NCBI GenBank assembly: GCA_902627745.1
Contig: CACOKG010000002.1
Location: 1 to 62,623 of the forward strand
Source of the DNA: an uncultured Pelagibacteraceae bacterium
Lineage (GTDB): Bacteria > Pseudomonadota > Alphaproteobacteria > Pelagibacterales > Pelagibacteraceae
Direction: 5' to 3'
Length of the DNA: 62,623 bases
The first letter of the stretch is position 1, and each line of letters starts with the position of its first letter. The translations under genes and the position numbers were made by a program. Shown in pieces: positions 56,591-62,623 of this stretch. The notes under the pieces are model-generated. The model ran no database searches, was not told the DNA's origin, and worked only from the letters and a program-made list of their open reading frames with translations.

Positions 56591-57075
56591 TTTTCTTTAA
56601 AAACTTTTGTTAATTCAATCAATGAATTTTTGATTTGCTCATTTTTAACATCATTAAGTTTATTTTTATATTTATTGTTTGTCACAGGTTTATTCTGAAT
56701 TATTTTTAGATTATCTATTTTATTTTCATCGTTAAAACTTGTAAATTTAATCCGTTTTACAACTTCATCTTTAAAAAAAGCATTCATTCTATCCATAATT
56801 TCTTTTTTTGAATATTCTAACTCAACTTCATGACCTCTCTGCACCATTATTAAGAGCGTGCTTACACTGAACTTGTTGGTATTCTTAAAAGATTTTGGAT
56901 AACAAACTTTAAATAATTTTTCACCCGCTATATATCTCCAATTATTAAGCGTTTCAGAATAAATTTGGCCTCTTTTATTTATTACTCTCCTAACGTTTGT
57001 TGGTAAAGTGTCTTTAAGAGATCTTAATCCTTGAATGCTACTACCTCTCTGCTTAGAATATTTTTTAAATTGCAT
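56587..57075 (-). CDS. dciA: DUF721 / DciA-like protein
   Basis: Member of the DUF721 family; DciA members load the replicative helicase DnaB in bacteria without DnaC. The 162-residue protein has a basic N-terminus (MQFKKYSKQRGSSIQ), the family core NNWRYIAGEKLFKVCYPKSF and LLIMVQRGHEVELEYSKKEIMDRMNAFF, which forms the KH-like fold, then a disordered basic tail. I start it at ATG 57075. That codon is directly next to the mutY start on the other strand. Confidence 0.85.
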   Translation of the reverse strand: MQFKKYSKQRGSSIQGLRSLKDTLPTNVRRVINKRGQIYSETLNNWRYIAGEKLFKVCYPKSFKNTNKFSVSTLLIMVQRGHEVELEYSKKEIMDRMNAFFKDEVVKRIKFTSFNDENKIDNLKIIQNKPVTNNKYKNKLNDVKNEQIKNSLIELTKVFKEK

Positions 57076-58056
57076 ATGAAAGAACAAATATTAACAAAAA
57101 AAATTCTTAATTGGTATGATTTTAATAAGAGAAAATTGCCTTGGCGAAAAAAAATCTCACCCTCAAAAAAACAATATTATACGTTGTTAAGTGAATTTAT
57201 GTTGCAACAAACTCAAGTTGCTACAGTCATTCCATATTTCAATAAATTTATAAAACAAATTCCAAATTTTCATAGTCTTGCAAAAGTTGAAAATAGAAAA
57301 CTTTTAAAACTTTGGGAGGGACTTGGTTATTATTCTAGAGCAAGAAATTTAAAAAAAACTGGAAAAGTTGTAATCAAAAATTTTAATGGAAAACTTCCAG
57401 ATAATTTTGAGGAATTAATTACATTACCTGGAGTAGGAAATTACACTGCAAGTGCTATTTTAGCAATTGTTTTCAACAAACCATACATCCCACTAGATGG
57501 AAATATCGAAAGAGTTTTAAAAAGATATCTTTATTTGAAAAAACAAAGTGAAATACAAAAAGAAAATCTTATAAAAAAAAAAGATATTTTTGGTAAATCA
57601 TTGAGGTCAAGTGATTATGCTCAAGCGCTTATGGAATTAGGAGCATTAATTTGTAAGCCAAATAATCCAGTTTGTTCTCAATGTCCTGTAGCTGAGAGTT
57701 GTAAATCTTACAAAAAAAAGGATTTTAGCATTACGAAGAACAATAAAAAAAATAAAGATAAATATTTTATACTTCAGGTTTATAAAAAAAAACAAAGATA
57801 TTTATTAATAAAAAATACTAAATTTAATTTTTTGAAAAATTTAAAGATATTTCCAATGGAGGAAACGTCCAAAACAAAAAATTTCAATAAAAATATAAAT
57901 TTCAAAATGTCTAATATGAATATGAACATTAAAATTCAATATTTAAAAAAATATGAAAAATTCAAGTCACCACATTGGATAGATGAAAAAAAATTAGACA
58001 ATTACATGTTGCCGTCATTTACAAAAAAAATTGTAAAATTTTTAGAGAAAAATTAA
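57076..58056 (+). CDS. mutY: A/G-specific adenine DNA glycosylase MutY
   Basis: Removes adenine mispaired with 8-oxoguanine. In 326 residues: the catalytic Glu in EFMLQQTQVATVIPYF, the helix-hairpin-helix LPGVGNYTASAILA, and the catalytic Asp in PLDGNIERVL. The four cluster cysteines are in ICKPNNPVCSQCPVAESC. The C-terminal NUDIX-like domain that reads 8-oxoG is short. ATG 57076 is chosen because it begins the conserved N-terminus; a longer ORF from 57031 would run through the divergent dciA start. Confidence 0.95.
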   Translation: MKEQILTKKILNWYDFNKRKLPWRKKISPSKKQYYTLLSEFMLQQTQVATVIPYFNKFIKQIPNFHSLAKVENRKLLKLWEGLGYYSRARNLKKTGKVVIKNFNGKLPDNFEELITLPGVGNYTASAILAIVFNKPYIPLDGNIERVLKRYLYLKKQSEIQKENLIKKKDIFGKSLRSSDYAQALMELGALICKPNNPVCSQCPVAESCKSYKKKDFSITKNNKKNKDKYFILQVYKKKQRYLLIKNTKFNFLKNLKIFPMEETSKTKNFNKNINFKMSNMNMNIKIQYLKKYEKFKSPHWIDEKKLDNYMLPSFTKKIVKFLEKN

Positions 58057-59198
58057 TGAAGAAAGTAGCTATTATTGGAGCTGGTATTTCAGGATTATTT
58101 ATTGCTAATTTATTCAAAAAAAACTCAGGTTATCAAGTAGTAATTTATGAGAAGAATAATTCGATTAATCTTGAGGAAGGTTATGGAATTCAATTATCTG
58201 TCAATAGCGTGAAGTTTTTAAATGAAATTGAATTTAATAAATTTGAAAATGCAAGAAAGTTTAATCCAAAAAAGATTATTTTTTTTTCATCTAAAAACTT
58301 CAAAAAGATATGTGATTTAAATATCTCTGATTTTAATTCAGAGAATTGCCAGTACACTACTTTAAAAAGATCTGATTTAATAAATTTTTTGAAAAAGGAT
58401 ATAGAAAATTTAATTAAATTTAATCATAATGTTTCGAGTATAAATAAAGAAAATCAGAAAATTCAACTTACTTTTGAGAACAATGAAACTTTTGAATGTG
58501 ATTATTTAATCATTTCAGATGGAGTTTTTTCAAAAAGTAAAAGCTTGATTTCCAACAATAAAAGTCAACCAAAATACAACAACACACTAGCGATAAGAGG
58601 AAAGATAGCAAATTCTTCTAAAATCGATAATGAAAATATTTCATTATTTTTAGGCTCTGATTTTCATCAGGTAATTTATCCAGTAAATCAAAATGGAGAC
58701 TTAAATTTTATAGCAATTATGAAGTATGAACTTACTTTAGAACAACAAAAAAATTATTCTTTATTCAAAGAAAATTCTTTCATTAGAAAAGTTTTAGAAA
58801 AGGTTCCAAAAGAAAATAAAGAATTTTTTGATAAAATTAAGGAATTAAAAATATTCCCAGTATTTGTCAGTAAGGACTTTTTTAAAGCAAATAATGATAA
58901 CATTAATTTTATAGGTGATGCTTTTTTTGCTTTTCCACCTTCATTTGCTCAAGGGGCATCTCAGTCCATAGAGGGTGCTTATGAATTATATAAAAGTATA
59001 GAAAATAACTCAGAAGGTAATTTCTTTAAAAATAGAGTCATTAAAACAAAAATGGTTTATAAGAGATCTAAACTAAATCAATTCGCATTTCATTTATCTA
59101 ATCCTGTGGCTATTTTTTTTAGAAATATTTTTTTGAAAAAATTTATAAAAAACAAAAAATTTTTAGACTCTTATTTAGGTAAAATTTATAATAATTAG
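58056..59198 (+). CDS. FAD-dependent aromatic-ring monooxygenase (UbiH/salicylate hydroxylase-like)
   Basis: Flavoprotein hydroxylase of 380 residues. It has the N-terminal dinucleotide motif VAIIGAGISGLFIANLF, the middle YLIISDGVFSKSK (DG motif), and the second FAD motif in FIGDAFFAFPPSFAQGASQS. A role in ubiquinone ring hydroxylation is possible, but the sequence does not fix the substrate. Its ATG overlaps the mutY stop by one base, and its stop overlaps the convergent ccrM stop by four bases. Confidence 0.88.
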   Translation: MKKVAIIGAGISGLFIANLFKKNSGYQVVIYEKNNSINLEEGYGIQLSVNSVKFLNEIEFNKFENARKFNPKKIIFFSSKNFKKICDLNISDFNSENCQYTTLKRSDLINFLKKDIENLIKFNHNVSSINKENQKIQLTFENNETFECDYLIISDGVFSKSKSLISNNKSQPKYNNTLAIRGKIANSSKIDNENISLFLGSDFHQVIYPVNQNGDLNFIAIMKYELTLEQQKNYSLFKENSFIRKVLEKVPKENKEFFDKIKELKIFPVFVSKDFFKANNDNINFIGDAFFAFPPSFAQGASQSIEGAYELYKSIENNSEGNFFKNRVIKTKMVYKRSKLNQFAFHLSNPVAIFFRNIFLKKFIKNKKFLDSYLGKIYNN

Positions 59199-60265
59199 TT
59201 TTTTGAAATTAATCTTTGTCTTAAATTATCTATCGGCACTATTTGCCCATTAAGATTGTAATGCCAATAAGTCCAGCCATTACAACTTTCTGCTCCCAAT
59301 ATTGATGCAGCTACCTTGTGAATTGAACCTTCTTTTTTTGCATGTTTTATACTTCCATCAGCCATAATTTTTGCACTGATTTTCTTTTTATTATCAAAAA
59401 TAGTAGTGCCTGGTTTAATTATTCCTAATTCTACCAATGACCCAAAAGGTATTCTTGGCTTAGATCTACCATTTTGCAAAGTATCTAAATAATCATCTTC
59501 TATAGGTTTTGTATTTTTTATTCGTTGTTCAGCTGCCTTATAATAGGTTTTTTCTTTTTCAATTCCGTAATAATTTCTACCCAATTTTTTTGCAACTGTT
59601 GCTGTTGTTCCTGATCCTAAAAAAGGATCTAAAACTAAATCATTTTTATTTGAGGTTGCTAGTAAAATTCTGTGAAGTAAAGCCTCGGGTTTTTGAGTAG
59701 AATGCACTTTTTTACCATTCTTTTTAAGTCTTTCATAACCATTACAAATCGGTAACTCCCAGTTCGATCTCATTTGAAGATCATCATTTAAACATTTTAA
59801 AGATTGATAATTAAAAGTGTATTTTGATTTTTCTGATTTTGATGCCCAAATCAACGTTTCATGTGCATTAGTAAAACGTGTCCCCCTGAAATTTGGCATA
59901 GGATTTTTTTTATTCCAGATGACGTCATTTAAAATCCAAAAACCTAAATTCTGAATAATGGTGCCAACTCTAAAAATGTTATGGTAACTGCCAATCACCC
60001 AAATAGCTCCATTTTTTTTCAAAATTCTTTTACATTCTTTTAACCACGAGTAGGTAAATTCATCATACTTTTTAAAATTTTCAAATTGATCCCATTTATC
60101 ATTGACTGCATTTACCTTAGACCTATCAGGTCTTATAAGCTCATTTCTTAACTGTAAGTTGTAAGGAGGGTCAGCAAAAATTAAATCAAAAGTCTCATTA
60201 GGAATTTTTTTAAGTTCTTCTAAACTATCCCCATTTATTAATTTATTTTTTAAATCTAAATTCAT
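59195..60265 (-). CDS. ccrM: Cell-cycle DNA adenine methyltransferase CcrM (GANTC)
   Basis: Beta-class adenine-N6 methyltransferase that methylates GANTC and times the cell cycle in Alphaproteobacteria. The 356-residue protein has the catalytic DPPY in FADPPYNLQLRNEL and the SAM motif VLDPFLGSGTTATVAKKLGRNYYGIE. The CcrM-specific C-terminal DNA-recognition domain is complete (GIIKPGTTIF, GSIHKVAASILGAESCNGWT). I start it at ATG 60265, where the conserved N-terminus begins; an ORF open to 60307 has no supporting homology. Three GANTC sites lie just upstream. Confidence 0.96.
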   Translation of the reverse strand: MNLDLKNKLINGDSLEELKKIPNETFDLIFADPPYNLQLRNELIRPDRSKVNAVNDKWDQFENFKKYDEFTYSWLKECKRILKKNGAIWVIGSYHNIFRVGTIIQNLGFWILNDVIWNKKNPMPNFRGTRFTNAHETLIWASKSEKSKYTFNYQSLKCLNDDLQMRSNWELPICNGYERLKKNGKKVHSTQKPEALLHRILLATSNKNDLVLDPFLGSGTTATVAKKLGRNYYGIEKEKTYYKAAEQRIKNTKPIEDDYLDTLQNGRSKPRIPFGSLVELGIIKPGTTIFDNKKKISAKIMADGSIKHAKKEGSIHKVAASILGAESCNGWTYWHYNLNGQIVPIDNLRQRLISKN

Positions 60266-60282
60266 TTTATAAAAATAAATTA

Positions 60283-60331
60283 GACTCCAAAAAGATTCTT
60301 GGGTCAACCTAGGATTGAATTATTTGGATTC
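60283..60331. promoter_or_regulatory. Cluster of three GANTC sites upstream of ccrM
   Basis: GACTC at 60283-60287, GATTC at 60294-60298 and GATTC at 60327-60331, all within 70 bases upstream of the ccrM start codon. GANTC is the target of the enzyme encoded by the next gene. In Caulobacter, methylation of GANTC sites in the ccrM promoter controls its own timing. The role here is inferred from position and density only. The rest of 60266-60383 holds no gene. Confidence 0.6.
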
Positions 60332-60383
60332 CATTTGTATGATGGTGGTTCACAACAACTACATCTGGTGTTTCTACGTGAAA

Positions 60384-60944
60384 CTATTTTAACTTGCTGA
60401 TCGGTGAAAAAGTTCTTCTATGGTGAGAAGTGATCCCAAATTTTTTTATAGCTTTAAGATGTTGTTTAGTTCCATATCCATAATTTTTACTCCAGTAATA
60501 ATTTTTAAATTTCTTAGCTAACTTAGAGATCATTTTATCACGTGTAACTTTTGCTATGATTGATGCTGCAGAAATAGATGGTATTTTTTGATCACCTTTA
60601 ATGACTGACTGAAGTTTATAATTTTTTAAATTTGGTGTTTTATTTCCATCGACCAAAATCAGTTTTGGTTTTTTTTTGAGTTTTTTAATCGCTCTTTCCA
60701 TAGCTAATAGGCTTGCATGAAGAATATTTATTTTTTCAATTTCTGAGACAGAAGCTTTACCTGTGGCCCAAATAGAGTTTTTTTTAATGTATTTAGCTAA
60801 AAATTCTCGTTTATTTTTTTTTAAACTTTTTGAGTCTTTCAATAACTTCTTATTTATGGTCTTATTCAATATTACGGCTGCTGCATAAACAGGTCCAATT
60901 AAGCTACCTCTGCCAACTTCATCAACTCCAGCAATAGTTTTCAT
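60384..60944 (-). CDS. rnhB: Ribonuclease HII
   Basis: Removes ribonucleotides from DNA and RNA primers. The 186-residue protein has the catalytic set: AGVDEVGRGSLIGPVYAAAV (Asp-Glu), LILVDGNKTPN (Asp), and ISAASIIAKVTRDKMI with the conserved tail YYWSKNYGYGT. It shares a one-base overlap with the upstream UDG gene, so the two repair genes are probably one unit. Confidence 0.97.
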   Translation of the reverse strand: MKTIAGVDEVGRGSLIGPVYAAAVILNKTINKKLLKDSKSLKKNKREFLAKYIKKNSIWATGKASVSEIEKINILHASLLAMERAIKKLKKKPKLILVDGNKTPNLKNYKLQSVIKGDQKIPSISAASIIAKVTRDKMISKLAKKFKNYYWSKNYGYGTKQHLKAIKKFGITSHHRRTFSPISKLK

Positions 60945-61660
60945 TAAATCCTAATATTTAAATCTTGAATTTTTTGTTTAATTTTTTTTAGATCTTCCCA
61001 TGAAAATTTTTTATTTTCTGGAAATCTAATTAGATAGGAGGGGCTAAAAGAAATCATGATAGGAATAGTTTTATTCTTTAAAATTATTTCTTTCCACTTA
61101 CCTCTCTCATTAGATATTTTGCTTAATCCTGTAATTGCCTCCATTGCTGTGCTGCCCATTAAAATTAAAATTTTTGGATCTATTATTGCAATGTGTTCTT
61201 TTAAAAATATTGCATAACGTTTTATCTCCTGTACAGTTGGTTTTCTGTCTTCTGGTGGTCTGAAATTAATTGAATAGGTAGTGTAAATATTTTCTCTTTT
61301 TATATTTATTGCTAGTAACATTCTATTTAAGAGATTGCCTATTTCTCCCTGAAAGCATAAACCTGTTTTATCTTCTATTTCGCCTGGAGTTTCTCCAATT
61401 AACATAACTTCAGCATTAACGTTGCCTTCGCCCAGGACTAAATTCTTAGAATTATTTTTTAAATTACAATTTTCAATTGAATTAATCTTTGTTTTCAGAT
61501 CATTCAGCAGTTTATTTTTATTTATTGAGGTGTTTTGATTTTCAGCTGAGTCGCCTTTAAATCTATTGATTGGTTTATCGCTAAAAATAAAATCAGTTTC
61601 AATTGTTTTCATGAATTCTTGAGCATATTTAGCATTTTGATTTAAAGTCTTTTTAATCAT
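60944..61660 (-). CDS. Uracil-DNA glycosylase, family 4-like, cluster cysteines mostly absent
   Basis: Base-excision repair enzyme fold of 238 residues. The catalytic loop GETPGEIEDKTG (89-100) and GNLLNRMLLAI (108-118) match family 4 UDGs. Of the four cysteines that hold the iron-sulfur cluster in Thermus-type enzymes, only Cys65 aligns; the others fall on Ile62, Phe133 and Tyr149. The usual His of the HPSYLLR motif is Ser in FSPSYLIR (205-212). The N-terminal 60 residues are not conserved and look flexible. Activity is therefore uncertain. Confidence 0.85.
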   Translation of the reverse strand: MIKKTLNQNAKYAQEFMKTIETDFIFSDKPINRFKGDSAENQNTSINKNKLLNDLKTKINSIENCNLKNNSKNLVLGEGNVNAEVMLIGETPGEIEDKTGLCFQGEIGNLLNRMLLAINIKRENIYTTYSINFRPPEDRKPTVQEIKRYAIFLKEHIAIIDPKILILMGSTAMEAITGLSKISNERGKWKEIILKNKTIPIMISFSPSYLIRFPENKKFSWEDLKKIKQKIQDLNIRI

Positions 61661-61671
61661 ACAATGTAGTA

Positions 61672-62623
61672 ATGGTTCTTAAAAATATTAAATTTATACT
61701 TATTATATTATTATTTTATCAGAACACTTTGTTTACGAAAAGTAATTCTTTTGAAAAAATTGATTCTAAAAATTTATCAAAATATTTTTCAGGTGTAGTT
61801 GCTTTTGGTAATAAAAAAAATTCTGAAGCTTTAGATTTTTTTAATTCATCTAAAATTTTGATTAATGCTCATGATCCATTTTTAAAAAGGTATGTATCTT
61901 CGTTAGTATTAGAGAATAAAGTAATGCAAGCGATTCAAATTATTAAACAAAATTATGAAAATGAAAATATAGATTTTTTCGATTCTTATTTATTATTAAT
62001 AATTGATAATTTAAAAAAAAATGAGTTAGATATTGCCTATGAATATATTTCTATTGCAAATAATTTTGCAGAACAGGATAGGTTTAATTTAGCAATTTTA
62101 GAAAGCTTAAAACAATATGTTTATCTCTTTAAAGAAAAAAAATTTTTAGACGATAAGAAAAACTTTGGAAGACTATCTTATATTTCAGAAACATTTCAAA
62201 AGTGTTATTTAGATGATCCTAATACAGGGAGATATTTCTCAAAATTGATAAATGATCCTGAGTCTGATTTTACTAGGTATATTTATTTTTATATAAGTTA
62301 CTTAGTTGAAAACGATAATTTAAATGAAGCAAAAGTAATTACTGACGAAATAGAATTTTTAAATTCAACATTGCTACTATCACAAGGTAAAAGTTGGATT
62401 GACAATGGAAACTTGCAAAAATTTCAAGAGGTTTTTTCATGCAAAAATCATAATGATTTAATTGCTGAATTTTTGTTTTTAATATCAAATCTGTATTCTG
62501 CACAAGACAATTATGAGATGTCAAATTTTTACTTAAATTTGTCAAATTTTCTCAATCCTAGATTTGTATTTAATTTATCACTAGTTGCAGAAAATCATTA
62601 TTTTAATAAAGACTATGAAAAGG
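61672..62623 (+). CDS. Exported TPR-like repeat protein, 3' end outside window
   Basis: Open reading frame of 317 codons running off the right edge with no stop. It has an N-terminal signal peptide (basic start, hydrophobic FILIILLFY, cut probably near residues 22-24). A series of paired helices follows that resemble tetratricopeptide repeats (SGVVAFGNKKNSEALDFFNS, NEAKVITDEIEFLNSTLLL). This fits the large alphaproteobacterial secreted TPR proteins of unknown function. It is divergent from the UDG gene, with 11 nt between start codons. Confidence 0.75.
   Translation, partial: MVLKNIKFILIILLFYQNTLFTKSNSFEKIDSKNLSKYFSGVVAFGNKKNSEALDFFNSSKILINAHDPFLKRYVSSLVLENKVMQAIQIIKQNYENENIDFFDSYLLLIIDNLKKNELDIAYEYISIANNFAEQDRFNLAILESLKQYVYLFKEKKFLDDKKNFGRLSYISETFQKCYLDDPNTGRYFSKLINDPESDFTRYIYFYISYLVENDNLNEAKVITDEIEFLNSTLLLSQGKSWIDNGNLQKFQEVFSCKNHNDLIAEFLFLISNLYSAQDNYEMSNFYLNLSNFLNPRFVFNLSLVAENHYFNKDYEK

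Noticed and set aside
59509-59700. Forward ORF inside ccrM
   Set aside because: Lies wholly opposite the conserved C-terminal half of the methyltransferase and reads as a hydrophobic shadow translation.

Overview
The window is a strongly AT-rich, very densely packed stretch of a bacterial chromosome. Gene content and gene order are alphaproteobacterial: coxB-coxA-ctaB-coxF-ctaG-coxC-surf1; mutY/dciA/dsbA/smc beside ccrM; F0 ATP synthase genes separate from F1; bamF after ileS-lspA. The lysine/asparagine/isoleucine-rich proteins, almost absent intergenic space, many 1-20 nt gene overlaps, and a Blh/CrtYBI retinal pathway point to a SAR11 (Pelagibacterales) marine bacterium. I see no tRNA, rRNA, CRISPR array, prophage or insertion sequence. 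No stretch longer than about 200 bases lacks a gene. Two genes run off the window: a purine permease on the left and a TPR protein on the right.

Layout. 1-9.7 kb: purine permease, small lipoprotein, Hsp20, oligopeptidase B, membrane J-protein, family 9 glycosyltransferase, a DapA-like aldolase followed by cyclopropane fatty acid synthase, a very lysine-rich coiled-coil protein, and a DCC-type thiol protein. 9.7-14.8 kb: TldD/TldE, an FAD oxidoreductase, and two membrane or exported proteins. 14.8-18.8 kb: TypA and GroES-GroEL. 18.9-25.3 kb: an overlap-linked chain HAD-ribF-ileS-lspA-bamF-pgi. 25.3-33 kb (minus): purD-rsmD, then ubiA-msbA-waaA-lpxK-lpxL for quinone and lipid A synthesis. 33-37.1 kb: quinone reductase, pirin, DoxX, haloacid dehalogenase and RsmE. 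37.2-44.6 kb: the aa3-type cytochrome oxidase operon with its assembly factors, then thrC and a peroxiredoxin. 44.6-53.6 kb (minus): atpI-B-E-b'-b, then crtI-crtB-crtY-blh, then ispH-thrB-rnhA. 53.6-62.6 kb: smc-dsbA-dciA, divergent mutY and a flavin monooxygenase, ccrM, rnhB, a family-4-like UDG, and the TPR protein.

How the genes work together. IspH makes the isoprenoid precursors. CrtB, CrtI and CrtY turn C20 precursor into beta-carotene, and Blh cleaves it to retinal, the proteorhodopsin chromophore. The opsin itself and a GGPP synthase are not in the window. The retinal cassette lies directly between ATP synthase F0 genes and ispH, all on one strand. Heat-shock control is the clearest regulatory signal. 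hsp20 and groESL share a CTTG-N17-YCTAYAT promoter of RpoH type, and hsp20 also has a ROSE-like RNA thermometer over its ribosome-binding site. ccrM has three of its own GANTC target sites just upstream.

Most noteworthy: the ROSE-like thermometer, an SMC about one third shorter than usual with no visible hinge, the retinal cassette joined to ATP synthase F0, the GANTC cluster before ccrM, and the mutY/dciA pair whose start codons abut as CATATG. No wholly new system is evident; most of the window is conserved core genome.
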